DNA of 64,000 bases, from the NCBI GenBank assembly GCA_023336205.1, contig JALQCR010000011.1:1-64000 (forward strand), given 5' to 3'. Every line of letters begins with the position of its first letter. Position 1 is the first letter of the stretch. The notes beneath the pieces are model-generated. The model saw only the letters and a program-made list of their open reading frames with translations, had not been told where the DNA came from and did no database searches. This document shows, in pieces, positions 36,295 to 46,699 of the stretch. The translations under genes were made by a program, and so were the position numbers. Origin of the DNA: Pseudanabaena sp. Salubria-1. Its GTDB lineage: Bacteria; Cyanobacteriota; Cyanobacteriia; Pseudanabaenales; Pseudanabaenaceae.

Positions 36295-36588
36295 GTGGCT
36301 GAAACTAAGAACTGGTATTTAATCTGCTATGACATTCGCGATCCGAAAAGATGGCGCAGGGCTTATAAGCTTTTGCAAGGCTATGGCGATCGGGTTCAAT
36401 ACTCAATTTTTCGTTGTGCGTTGAATATGCGCGATCGCGAAAAATTGAGATGGGAGTTAGAAAAAATCCTGACGGCTGAGGATAGTTTGCTTTTGGCGGG
36501 GATGTGCGATCGCTGTGTGTCAAGGATGATTTCCTGCAATCGTGCTGAGTCTTGGATAACGACCTGCGATCATCATCGGATTTTTTAG
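36295..36588 (+). CDS. cas2: CRISPR-associated protein Cas2
   Basis: Structural partner of Cas1 in spacer integration. It is 97 residues, starting with GTG at 36295, four bases after the cas4-cas1 stop. The ferredoxin-like first strand with conserved Asp is WYLICYDIRDPKRWRR, and the second conserved block is YGDRVQYSIFRCALN. The final residues (ESWITTCDHHRIF) follow a Cys pair in MCDRCVSR. It is the last cas gene before the leader and array. Confidence 0.93.
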   Translation: MAETKNWYLICYDIRDPKRWRRAYKLLQGYGDRVQYSIFRCALNMRDREKLRWELEKILTAEDSLLLAGMCDRCVSRMISCNRAESWITTCDHHRIF

Positions 36589-36832
36589 CATGGATCGCCG
36601 TCTGTTTTTGGATTCTGCTTGCCCATCAGACTGCAATGCCTTATGTGTATTTGTTTCTCCCTATCTTTGTGTAACTGACGTGCTTGTATTGTTTGTTTGT
36701 CTTTCTAGGTATGAGTTTAAGGTTATCTTGCTTAGGAAAAGTTGTTACTTGGGAAGCAATCTATACTATTCTTATGAAGTGCTTGCAAGATTAGCTTCCG
36801 TTACAAACCCTACAAGGGTTTTGGCTGTCGCT
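36589..36832 (+). promoter_or_regulatory. CRISPR leader
   Basis: A 244-base, T-rich non-coding stretch between cas2 and the first repeat; the opposite array end has a mutated last repeat, so this side is the leader. A possible -10 is TATACT near 36762. A perfect small inverted repeat AAACCC-TACAA-GGGTTT (36805-36821) lies 11 bases before repeat 1 and could be a leader-anchoring or integration signal. The open frame crossing it is not credible. Confidence 0.75.
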
Positions 36833-39800
36833 GTGTTGAATCTCTGATGCCGAAAGGCGTTGAGCACTAGCTTGATATTGTGGCGATCGTGGGGATTATA
36901 GGTGTTGAATCTCTGATGCCGAAAGGCGTTGAGCACATTAGATGTCTCATCTACCTCACCAAATAACAATGTGTTGAATCTCTGATGCCGAAAGGCGTTG
37001 AGCACAACTGAGCAAAAAAAAGAGCATCGAACTGCAAAGTGTGTTGAATCTCTGATGCCGAAAGGCGTTGAGCACGAACATCATAGAACTATGTCCACCA
37101 CTTGGCTTAGGTGTTGAATCTCTGATGCCGAAAGGCGTTGAGCACTTCAGGCGATCGCGACACGGGGAAAGATGGTAATTCAGTGTTGAATCTCTGATGC
37201 CGAAAGGCGTTGAGCACTTTTAAGGTTGGGCGCGTAAATACGAATATAAAATAGTGTTGAATCTCTGATGCCGAAAGGCGTTGAGCACTGACTTGAGACT
37301 ATCAAATTGTTCGCTATGATTTTTGTGTTGAATCTCTGATGCCGAAAGGCGTTGAGCACCTTTTCATTCCGAAAAGGAAACTGAAATTCACCTTGTGTTG
37401 AATCTCTGATGCCGAAAGGCGTTGAGCACAGTCAATATATTGCCGATGGCGCGACTATTGAGCAGTGTGTTGAATCTCTGATGCCGAAAGGCGTTGAGCA
37501 CTTTATTAATGCCACGCTGAAATAAACAATTATGTCAGTGTTGAATCTCTGATGCCGAAAGGCGTTGAGCACAGAGAACTCTTGCAACACGCCGCGACCA
37601 TTGCACTGTGTTGAATCTCTGATGCCGAAAGGCGTTGAGCACTTGTATCACCCTCATTGGTGCATTTGGCAATACCAAGTGTTGAATCTCTGATGCCGAA
37701 AGGCGTTGAGCACGACACATGGAAAAATAAGCACAAAGCGATATCTACCGTGTTGAATCTCTGATGCCGAAAGGCGTTGAGCACAGCAGCTATTCGATCA
37801 AGTTGATAGCTCTGGAATGTGTTGAATCTCTGATGCCGAAAGGCGTTGAGCACATAATCGCAATGTGTTTATTGAGACTAGCGGTTCTTTTGTGTTGAAT
37901 CTCTGATGCCGAAAGGCGTTGAGCACGTATTAACAACACTTCGATGTGTTGCTAGTCAACAGTGTTGAATCTCTGATGCCGAAAGGCGTTGAGCACAATA
38001 ATAGGAATAAGAAATGAAAGCACTATCTTACGTGTTGAATCTCTGATGCCGAAAGGCGTTGAGCACTAGTAATTCATTGCTTACATCACTAACTGTAGTA
38101 GCTGTGTTGAATCTCTGATGCCGAAAGGCGTTGAGCACTAAACCATAAAAGACCTACTTGGGTAGCCTAGATAGTGTTGAATCTCTGATGCCGAAAGGCG
38201 TTGAGCACTACATGGCACGATTGCCACGCCAACCCAAACATTGTGTTGAATCTCTGATGCCGAAAGGCGTTGAGCACTGACATCGAAGTAGCGATCGCCA
38301 ATGTTCCTAGCCAGTGTTGAATCTCTGATGCCGAAAGGCGTTGAGCACGTTTCTACTAGAACAAACTTGGAAATATGCAGATGGTGTTGAATCTCTGATG
38401 CCGAAAGGCGTTGAGCACCAGTGCCTTGGATTACTGCAAAGTTAGGATTTTTTAGTGTTGAATCTCTGATGCCGAAAGGCGTTGAGCACACCCAATTAAA
38501 AGACAGGTGGAAATCCCTGATGAAAAGTGTTGAATCTCTGATGCCGAAAGGCGTTGAGCACATTAGTTGGCGTATACCATTCTTCATACTTCTGAGTAGT
38601 GTTGAATCTCTGATGCCGAAAGGCGTTGAGCACATTATTTCTGGTACTAATCAACCTAGCGGGTGGCAAAGTGTTGAATCTCTGATGCCGAAAGGCGTTG
38701 AGCACTAAAGCTAGAAGAAGGTAGTGTTGCTACTACTTATGGTGTTGAATCTCTGATGCCGAAAGGCGTTGAGCACAAATTGATTAGCGTATGACTCAAG
38801 ACTGAAATCAGTGTTGAATCTCTGATGCCGAAAGGCGTTGAGCACGAGGGATTCACATCGGGAATGCAAGATACTCCATAGTGTTGAATCTCTGATGCCG
38901 AAAGGCGTTGAGCACTCGGAATAGACGCTAGGCTCTGGGAAGTTGTCTTGTGTTGAATCTCTGATGCCGAAAGGCGTTGAGCACATAAGATCCTTTTAGA
39001 TTGAGAGTGGATTTCGGTGTGTTGAATCTCTGATGCCGAAAGGCGTTGAGCACTAACAGTATATTTTATAAACCGCCCCAGCACTAGGTGTTGAATCTCT
39101 GATGCCGAAAGGCGTTGAGCACCCATCTATTTAAAAGCTGGCGATTTGATGGACGAGTGTTGAATCTCTGATGCCGAAAGGCGTTGAGCACTTGTTAATG
39201 CTGGTGGAATACATCGCTTAATCAACGTGTTGAATCTCTGATGCCGAAAGGCGTTGAGCACTAGACAAGTTTAGCAAAGTATTTAGCTATTTAGTCCGTG
39301 TTGAATCTCTGATGCCGAAAGGCGTTGAGCACAGGCTATCCGTACTGCTCTGTTTTGCCGTAATAAGTGTTGAATCTCTGATGCCGAAAGGGGTTGAGCA
39401 CATGATTTCTGACCTTATAGGGCGGGGCGATCATTTTCGTGTTAAATCTCTGATGCCGAAAGGCGTTGAGCACAAGTACTTGCCTTCATCCTTGACGATC
39501 CTCGCCTGTGTTGAATCTCTGATGCCGAAAGGCGTTGAGCACGTATTAGTTATTGAATATTTTTCTTTTGCAGCTAAGTGTTGAATCTCTGATGCCGAAA
39601 GGCGTTGAGCACAAGTTGAAACCGCAATCAAAGCTCACTTAATCGTGGTGTTGAATCTCTGATGCCGAAAGGCGTTGAGCACTCAATTTTGCGAGTCCAC
39701 TCAAGCGATTCTCTAAGTGTTGAATCTCTGATGCCGAAAGGCGTTGAGCACAAACTTGGAATGATTTTGTGTTGGCGATGTTTTCGTGTTGAATCTCTGA

Positions 39801-42495
39801 TGCCGAAAGGCGTTGAGCACATGTAGATATCGCTTTGTGCTTGTTCTTCCATATGTGTTGAATCTCTGATGCCGAAAGGCGTTGAGCACATGAGTCTTTA
39901 GCATTATTAGCAGGGCAAAATTTTGTGTTGAATCTCTGATGCCGAAAGGCGTTGAGCACAAGCATTTGCGATAAAGGCATTTAACTGCCCAAACTTAGTG
40001 TTGAATCTCTGATGCCGAAAGGCGTTGAGCACGTCGAAACATGGGTAGAAATCCCAATCAATGATGAGGTGTTGAATCTCTGATGCCGAAAGGCGTTGAG
40101 CACTGGCTTTAGGCGCAATTGGCTTGCGTACAGTAATTCGTGTTGAATCTCTGATGCCGAAAGGCGTTGAGCACGTTGACCCAAATTTAGTTTTAATCAG
40201 GAAAAAGGTGTGTTGAATCTCTGATGCCGAAAGGCGTTGAGCACATATTCACTCTAAATGCAATAAAACGCTTAACGAGTGTTGAATCTCTGATGCCGAA
40301 AGGCGTTGAGCACGAAGTGGATAGCAAGCGCGGCACAATGATATCACTGGTGTTGAATCTCTGATGCCGAAAGGCGTTGAGCACAACTAGATAAACATCT
40401 AGAAAAGGGAATTTATTGCGTGTTGAATCTCTGATGCCGAAAGGCGTTGAGCACGAGATTAACGTGAAGTCATAGGAGCCAGATGGAGAGTGTTGAATCT
40501 CTGATGCCGAAAGGCGTTGAGCACAAAAACATTGAGAAAAGGTCACGATCAAGGGAGTGTGTTGAATCTCTGATGCCGAAAGGCGTTGAGCACAATATGC
40601 ATCAAGTGAGGCTGTGATTGCGCCTAAACGTGTTGAATCTCTGATGCCGAAAGGCGTTGAGCACTAAAATAATAATAACAATATCGAGGGCTAATTATGG
40701 TGTTGAATCTCTGATGCCGAAAGGCGTTGAGCACCCCTAGTACTTGCTGTTGCCAGTCCTCAGTATTTGTGTGTTGAATCTCTGATGCCGAAAGGCGTTG
40801 AGCACGCAAAATAGCAGTTTCTCAATGGATTAAAGGCTATGGTGTGTTGAATCTCTGATGCCGAAAGGCGTTGAGCACCACTAATCCTTTGCCAAGTATC
40901 GCGTTACACTCGCGTGTTGAATCTCTGATGCCGAAAGGCGTTGAGCACAGAGAAAGTCAGCTAAATAAATACTGGGATCAGATGTGTTGAATCTCTGATG
41001 CCGAAAGGCGTTGAGCACAAAAGCTTTGGGATTCAATTGGCGATATTGCTGAGTGTTGAATCTCTGATGCCGAAAGGCGTTGAGCACTAATGATCGCATA
41101 CAAGCTTTACTTTGCTATATACGTGTTGAATCTCTGATGCCGAAAGGCGTTGAGCACTAATTTGCTTGCTGTAACCGTTTTTGTCTCTTGCACGTGTTGA
41201 ATCTCTGATGCCGAAAGGCGTTGAGCACCTATTGCTGACATGCTAAACTCCTCATAGTTTTTGTGTTGAATCTCTGATGCCGAAAGGCGTTGAGCACGTC
41301 AGCGTCAATGTTTCCCGATGTTACTTGTGGCATGTGTTGAATCTCTGATGCCGAAAGGCGTTGAGCACTTTTTAGCAACATAGGCGATCGCTTGATTAGG
41401 ATTGTGTTGAATCTCTGATGCCGAAAGGCGTTGAGCACACTACGGCTAACTGGTACAAAATTGAGAGCGAAGACATGTGTTGAATCTCTGATGCCGAAAG
41501 GCGTTGAGCACTACTAAATATAGCAGGGTAGTACTATACTGTCTAGTGTGTTGAATCTCTGATGCCGAAAGGCGTTGAGCACGTCAGCTTGACTCAACTT
41601 TGGAAAATGACTGGGAGGTGTTGAATCTCTGATGCCGAAAGGCGTTGAGCACCTCCAAAATAGAACATACTTATTGATTTTGAATTTTGTGTTGAATCTC
41701 TGATGCCGAAAGGCGTTGAGCACTATTTTATGCAAAATCTAGACAAACCTAGAATGCGTGTTGAATCTCTGATGCCGAAAGGCGTTGAGCACCAGCGATC
41801 GCCGCCGCTAACCACAATCGCATGAAAGGTGTTGAATCTCTGATGCCGAAAGGCGTTGAGCACGATGCCGCGTAACCGATCGCAGCATGGGTGTTTCGTG
41901 TTGAATCTCTGATGCCGAAAGGCGTTGAGCACATATAGCAATTAAGATTTTAATGCAAGGGGGTTGAGTGTTGAATCTCTGATGCCGAAAGGCGTTGAGC
42001 ACTGTAGTGACATATGGTGCGATCATCTTCTGCGCGAGTGTTGAATCTCTGATGCCGAAAGGCGTTGAGCACGGGAAAGAGAAACAAGATGATGAAGGTG
42101 GGACTGAGGTGTTGAATCTCTGATGCCGAAAGGCGTTGAGCACTGATTAGCTGTGATAGCCAGTGCTGACGTATTTAGGTGTTGAATCTCTGATGCCGAA
42201 AGGCGTTGAGCACAGATTAGTACAGTCATAGACTCATTCAATACTTCTGTGTTGAATCTCTGATGCCGAAAGGCGTTGAGCACAGTTGAGAGGGTTCAAC
42301 GTCGTTCACTCTCTTGAAGTGTTGAATCTCTGATGCCGAAAGGCGTTGAGCACAGAAAGGCGAAAAAGTGATGGTGATTTTTGAAGGGTGTTGAATCTCT
42401 GATGCCGAAAGGCGTTGAGCACCACTTGAGCAAGATTTTATTGATGCCTTTGGATTTCAAGTATTGAATCTCTGATGCCGAAAGGCGTTGAGCAC
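36833..42495 (+). CRISPR. CRISPR array, 81 repeats and 80 spacers
   Basis: I located 81 copies of a 35-base repeat, first at 36833-36867 and last at 42461-42495, with spacers of about 34-38 bases. The repeat starts GTGTTGAATC, has the core ATGCCGAAAGGCGT and ends TTGAGCAC. The core folds to a 5-bp stem with a GAAA tetraloop; cutting at the stem base would give the 8-nt handle UUGAGCAC, typical for Cas6. Nearly all repeats are identical; exceptions are 39367 (GGGGTTGAGC), 39439 (GTGTTAAATC) and the last (GTATTGAATC). The damaged last repeat and the cas2 side place the leader at the left, so transcription is rightward and newest spacers lie near 36868. Confidence 0.99.
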
Positions 42496-42530
42496 AATAA
42501 AACTTTTGTGTTCTCAGAATACGATCCTAC

Positions 42531-42565
42531 GTGTTGCACTTCAGATTTGAGTTGGCGATCTATTC
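42531..42565 (+). repeat. Possible decayed 82nd CRISPR repeat
   Basis: Exactly 35 bases after the last clear repeat, a 35-base stretch starting GTGTTG matches the repeat at about 18 positions. Position and length fit a degenerate terminal repeat, but similarity is weak. Confidence 0.35.
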
Positions 42566-42577
42566 TTGAACTTTTAA

Positions 42578-42624
42578 AACCAGACACTGACGCACCCGCT
42601 TTGCGGGCAAGTCAGTATCTGGTT
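42578..42624. terminator. Hairpin after the 2-OGDC gene
   Basis: AACCAGACACTGAC and its partner GTCAGTATCTGGTT (one mismatch) enclose a smaller hairpin CCCGCTTTGCGGG. It lies 7 bases beyond the stop of the minus-strand gene and also past the array end, so it could terminate both. Confidence 0.6.
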
Positions 42625-42631
42625 TCGCTAC

Positions 42632-44272
42632 TTACATCGGGCAAGACAACTCACCGACTTTGCGAGAAAAGAGCATATTTTCACGGTAATCAACGGGGCA
42701 ATCAATAACGGCAGGAACATCTTGCTCAAGAGCTTCCTTAAGCGTCGGAATTAAATCCATTGCCGAAGTAACACGATAGCCTTTAAGTCCCATACTTTCA
42801 GCAAGTTTCACAAAATCAGGGTTACCAAATTTGATAAAGGCTGATCGACCGTAATGGATTTGTTGCTTCCATTCAATTAATCCAAAACCACCATCATTAA
42901 AGATTAGTGTCACAAATGGCGTACCGATGCGAGTTGCAGTTTCCAGTTCCTGCATATTCATCATAAAGCCGCCATCACCTGTGACAGCGACAATCTTGCG
43001 CTCAGGATTGACTAGCTTTGCGGCGATCGCCCCTGGGATCGCAATGCCCATCGCCGCAAAGCCATTGGAAATAATGCAAGTATTGGGGCGATCGCAATGG
43101 TAATGCCGTGCCATCCACATTTTATGCGCTCCCACATCGGAAATAACGATATCTTCGGCTGCCATGACTTGGCGCAGATCGTAGATGATTTTTTGTGGCT
43201 TAATTGGAAAACCTTCATCATGGGCGTACTGCTCATAGGTCGCGAGTACTTGTGGACGTAAGGCGATCGCATGGGGAGCAGTCATACCTGTGCGATCGCA
43301 ACGGTGCATAATTTCCATTAAAGAATCAGAAATATCACCCACAATTTCTACCTGTGGCATATAGCTGCTATCAACTTCCGCAGTTAACTCTGCAATGTGA
43401 ATAATCGGAATTGTGCCTTTGGGATTCCATTTCTTGGGTGAGTATTCGATTAAGTCATAGCCAACGGCTATTACCAAATCAGTTTCGTCAAAAGCGCAAT
43501 TAATCACATCTCTCTGCTGTAAACCAATTGACCAAAGTGCTAAAGGATGCCGATAAGGAATGACACCCTTACCCATAAAGGTATTTGCCACAGGAATATT
43601 TAAGCGCGTCGCAAAATCAGTCAAAGCTTGACTAGCTTGGGAACGAATCGCCCCATTTCCCACCAAAATCAAGGGATTTTTTGCTTGTGCAATCAGTAGA
43701 GCTGCTTCTGATAGGCTGCGATAGGATGCATACATCGAATTGCGATCGCCTTTAATCAATAAGGGCTGACCCGTCACTTCCATATCGGCAATATTTTCGG
43801 GTAAATCAATATGCACTGCTCCTGGTTTCTCAGACTTAGCCAGTTTAAAGGCTTTACGCACAATTTCAGGAGTGATACTAGGACGGACGATTTGCGCATT
43901 CCATTTAGTTACAGGCTCAAACATCGCAACCAGATCGAGATATTGATGGGAATTAGAATGCATACGGTCAGTTCCCACTTGCCCTGTAATTGCGATTAGC
44001 GGGGCACAGTCCAAATTCGCATCGGCAACCCCCGTCATTAAATTGGTGGCTCCAGGACCAAGGGTCGATAGACATACTCCTGGTTTGCCTGTCAGCCTTC
44101 CATAGACATCTGCCATAAAGGCTGCGCCCTGCTCATGGCGAGTAGTGATAAATTTAATCGATGAATTTTCAAGGGCATTAAGAACCGCCATATTCTCTTC
44201 CCCAGGCAGTCCAAAGATATACTCTACGCCCTCATTTTCCAGACACTTAACTAATAATTCTGCGGTGTTCAT
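42632..44272 (-). CDS. 2-oxoglutarate decarboxylase (acetolactate synthase-like ThDP enzyme)
   Basis: Thiamine-diphosphate enzyme of about 546 residues that looks like the acetolactate synthase large subunit. The N-terminal catalytic Glu region is FITTRHEQGAAFMADVYGR; the ThDP motif is VTGDGGFMMNMQELETA (GDG to N). Its neighbour directly upstream is a succinic-semialdehyde dehydrogenase. In Synechococcus 7002 exactly this gene pair (A2770-A2771) was shown to encode 2-oxoglutarate decarboxylase and SSADH, which close the TCA cycle in cyanobacteria. I therefore prefer that role over acetolactate synthase. The start is ATG 44272, preceded by GAGGAAGCT; a longer frame to 44323 is unlikely. Confidence 0.82.
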   Translation of the reverse strand: MNTAELLVKCLENEGVEYIFGLPGEENMAVLNALENSSIKFITTRHEQGAAFMADVYGRLTGKPGVCLSTLGPGATNLMTGVADANLDCAPLIAITGQVGTDRMHSNSHQYLDLVAMFEPVTKWNAQIVRPSITPEIVRKAFKLAKSEKPGAVHIDLPENIADMEVTGQPLLIKGDRNSMYASYRSLSEAALLIAQAKNPLILVGNGAIRSQASQALTDFATRLNIPVANTFMGKGVIPYRHPLALWSIGLQQRDVINCAFDETDLVIAVGYDLIEYSPKKWNPKGTIPIIHIAELTAEVDSSYMPQVEIVGDISDSLMEIMHRCDRTGMTAPHAIALRPQVLATYEQYAHDEGFPIKPQKIIYDLRQVMAAEDIVISDVGAHKMWMARHYHCDRPNTCIISNGFAAMGIAIPGAIAAKLVNPERKIVAVTGDGGFMMNMQELETATRIGTPFVTLIFNDGGFGLIEWKQQIHYGRSAFIKFGNPDFVKLAESMGLKGYRVTSAMDLIPTLKEALEQDVPAVIDCPVDYRENMLFSRKVGELSCPM

Positions 44273-44330
44273 AGCTTCCTCACAAATTAAGTTTGGAGTT
44301 GCACGCAAAGCGTGTGAATCCAAACAGGGT

Positions 44331-45695
44331 TTATTTAATCCAAATAGTTTTAATATTCACAAATTCGCGAATACCTTCGAGCCCTAGCTCACGTCCAAAA
44401 CCCGATCGCTTAATGCCCCCAAAAGGAACACGCGGATCGGATTTGACCATACCATTGACAAAGACTGCACCCGCCTCGATTTGTTCGATCGCAGTCTCTA
44501 TTTCTTGTTGATCATTACTCCAAAAGCTTGCCCCTAACCCAAAGCTAGTGCTATTAGCAAGGGCGATCGCCTCATCAATATTTTTCACCCGAAACACGGA
44601 CGCGACGGGACCAAAAAATTCTTCTTGATAGGGCGGCGCTCCCAAGGGAATATCTGCCAAAATCGTTGGCGCGTAGAAATTACCTTTCTCTTTCAGGCGA
44701 TAACCACCAACTAACACCTTTGCACCTAAATCCACAGTGGCTTTCACCTGCAAATCTAGTTCATTTAAAATTTGCGGCGTTGCAAGTGGCCCCACGTCAG
44801 TTTCAGGTTGCATTGGATCGCCCACTTTTAGAGCCTTGAATTTCTCCACAAATTTAGCAATAAACCGATCGGCGATCGCCTCTTCGACAATAAATCGCTT
44901 TGCAGCAATACAGGTCTGTCCATTGTTCATTACCCTCGCCGTTACTGCGGTACTTACCGCCAAATCCAAATCTGCACTTTTCAGAACAATAAACGGATCG
45001 CTTCCACCTAGTTCCAAAACAACTTTTTTGAGATGATGCCCTGCGATCGCAGCTAGACTTTGCCCCGCAGGTTCACTGCCTGTTAACGTGGCAGCTTTGA
45101 CGCGACTATCCGCCACTAAATTTGCCACACGATCTGCCCCAATCAGCAAAGTTTGAAATGCACCTTCAGGCACACCCGCTGCGTGGAAGATTTCCGCGAT
45201 CGCTAAGGCACATTGCGGCACATTAGAAGCATGTTTGAGCAGTCCCACATTTCCTGCCATCAAGCAAGGCACGGCAAAACGAAATACTTGCCAAAAGGGA
45301 AAGTTCCAAGGCATCACCGCCAGAATAATTCCCATAGGTTGATAGCGAATTAGGGTGCGACTAGCATCGGTAATTGCGGGCGTATCTGCTAAAAATTGGG
45401 GTGCATGTTCGGCATAAAAACGACAGAGATTGGCGCATTTCTCGATTTCCGCGATCGCACTTTTCAGTGTTTTCCCCATTTCGATGGTCATGATAATCCC
45501 GAATTCTGTTTTTTTCGACTCCAGAATATCGGCTGCTTGGTTTATCCATTGGGCGCGATCGCGAAAACTACTATGTTTATAGGTAGCAAAGGCGCGATCG
45601 GCAAGTGCTAATTTATACTCAAGTTCTTGATCTGTCAAAGGCTCGAAAGTCTTTAATACTTCTCCCGTTACAGGATTGATTGATGCGATCGCCAT
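44331..45695 (-). CDS. Succinic-semialdehyde dehydrogenase (ALDH family)
   Basis: NAD(P)-dependent aldehyde dehydrogenase of 454 residues, likely oxidising succinic semialdehyde to succinate in the cyanobacterial TCA bypass. Motifs: MPWNFPFWQVFRFAVPCL, the general-base Glu in VVLELGGSDPFIV, the nucleophilic Cys in NNGQTCIAAKRFIVEE and the C-terminal EEFFGPVASVFRV. The length lacks the extra N-terminal segment of some ALDHs, as in the cyanobacterial SSADH. It is followed 58 bases later by the 2-oxoglutarate decarboxylase, supporting a two-gene operon. Substrate is inferred from context. Confidence 0.88.
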   Translation of the reverse strand: MAIASINPVTGEVLKTFEPLTDQELEYKLALADRAFATYKHSSFRDRAQWINQAADILESKKTEFGIIMTIEMGKTLKSAIAEIEKCANLCRFYAEHAPQFLADTPAITDASRTLIRYQPMGIILAVMPWNFPFWQVFRFAVPCLMAGNVGLLKHASNVPQCALAIAEIFHAAGVPEGAFQTLLIGADRVANLVADSRVKAATLTGSEPAGQSLAAIAGHHLKKVVLELGGSDPFIVLKSADLDLAVSTAVTARVMNNGQTCIAAKRFIVEEAIADRFIAKFVEKFKALKVGDPMQPETDVGPLATPQILNELDLQVKATVDLGAKVLVGGYRLKEKGNFYAPTILADIPLGAPPYQEEFFGPVASVFRVKNIDEAIALANSTSFGLGASFWSNDQQEIETAIEQIEAGAVFVNGMVKSDPRVPFGGIKRSGFGRELGLEGIREFVNIKTIWIK

Positions 45696-45878
45696 GATCT
45701 TTTCTCCATTCCTGAGAAGGCTACAACGAGTTTAGACTTGCTATAGGTAAGCAAAACTCGCTATACAAAATGTTTGTATATAAAAGATCCTAAGCTTTGC
45801 GATCGCCAAATATACCGATAATTCAACTAAATTTACGATTGCACACGATTATAGCTGTCGCAATTCTTGCTAGGACAT

Positions 45879-45933
45879 AAAACCAAAATAGTGAGAGGCG
45901 GCGCTTCGCACCGCCTCTCACTATTTTGGTTTT
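45879..45933. repeat. Long hairpin in the SSADH-merR gap
   Basis: Arms beginning AAAACCAAAATAGTGAGAGG with the exact complement and a short loop. It lies between divergent genes, not after a gene, so it is not obviously a terminator. The rest of the 454-base gap holds the SSADH promoter (right of 45695) and the merR promoter. Confidence 0.7.
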
Positions 45934-46084
45934 GATTTGTCTTGATAAAAGTGCCTAAGGCTATACCTTTGAAATAAAGACAAATTGCAGATCGAAAGGT
46001 TTAAAAAAACTCATCAATGGCGATCATATTTCCAAGTGGAATAACGAGAAATCTCGTTACAAAGCAGAAACTTTACTGATCCTC

Positions 46085-46116
46085 TTGACCTTATACCATG
46101 GTATAAGGTCTAAGCT
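46085..46116 (+). promoter_or_regulatory. MerR-type promoter/operator of the merR gene
   Basis: -35 TTGACC (46085-46090) and -10-like TAAGCT (46111-46116) are 20 bases apart, the over-long spacing typical of MerR-controlled promoters. The spacer lies in a perfect 24-base palindrome (46087-46110), GACCTTATACC and its complement, the expected dimer site. The gene starts 34 bases further on, so the regulator probably controls itself. Confidence 0.7.
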
Positions 46117-46149
46117 GTAGGTGTTGGATGTCAAAAAGCAAGGATAGCA

Positions 46150-46665
46150 ATGCTGCAAGTTGGTGAAGTCTCTCGCAAATTAGGGCTAAATCCTCAAACG
46201 CTTTATTTCTATGAGCGAATTGGGTTAATTCCCTCACCCCATAGAACCGAAGCAGGTTATCGCCTGTTTAGCCAAGAGGATATAGATCGATTAGCGTTTA
46301 TCACCCATACCAAGGCGATGGGTTTGAGTTTAGACGACATCAGAGAAATTTTGGCAGCTAAAGATGGAAAATCACATACTTGTCAAGCCGTACATGATTG
46401 TCTTCTCAAAAAAGCAAAATCCATTGAAGAGACTATTCAGCAACTGCAAATATTGCTTGATGAGCTTCGTCCGTTGATTAGTCATTGTGAGAGCAATATT
46501 GAATGCAAAGATTGCACAAGAGAAGAACAACCTTGTTCTGTGCCAGAAGATCCTCGCTATGAGTTTCATCAAGCTTGTAGCACTTGGCAAGGAGCTACAC
46601 AAGGATCTTCAGACACACAAAACATCTCAAATGTAGATAGAGAGAAATCTTCCAATACTCTCTAA
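46150..46665 (+). CDS. MerR-family metal-responsive regulator
   Basis: A 171-residue activator of the MerR family. The N-terminal winged helix is MLQVGEVSRKLGLNPQTLYFYERIGLIPSP, given here by its parts GEVSRKLGLNPQTLYFYERI and GYRLFSQEDIDRLAFI. A dimerisation helix follows (KAKSIEETIQQLQILLDELR). Metal-ligand candidates are Cys in SHTCQAVHDC and the C-terminal cluster HCESNIECKDCTREEQPC, like the zinc, lead or cadmium sensors. The target metal cannot be told. No metal exporter is adjacent; downstream is a desaturase gene separated by a hairpin. Confidence 0.88.
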   Translation: MLQVGEVSRKLGLNPQTLYFYERIGLIPSPHRTEAGYRLFSQEDIDRLAFITHTKAMGLSLDDIREILAAKDGKSHTCQAVHDCLLKKAKSIEETIQQLQILLDELRPLISHCESNIECKDCTREEQPCSVPEDPRYEFHQACSTWQGATQGSSDTQNISNVDREKSSNTL

Positions 46666-46699
46666 ATAGTATCTCTTTTCAAATCTTGGTAGCACAGGA

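Noticed and set aside
36590..36847. 85-codon plus-strand frame after cas2
   Set aside because: It spans the CRISPR leader and the first repeat; composition is leader-like and no family is recognisable.
36772..42283. Many minus-strand and plus-strand open frames with repeated peptides such as LNAFRHQRFNT, AQRLSASEIQH, CSTPFGIRDST or ESLMPKGVEH
   Set aside because: They are translations of the CRISPR repeat in different frames, broken at spacers; not genes.
42475..42708. 77-codon plus-strand frame after the array
   Set aside because: It starts in the last CRISPR repeat and runs antisense into the 2-OGDC gene end.
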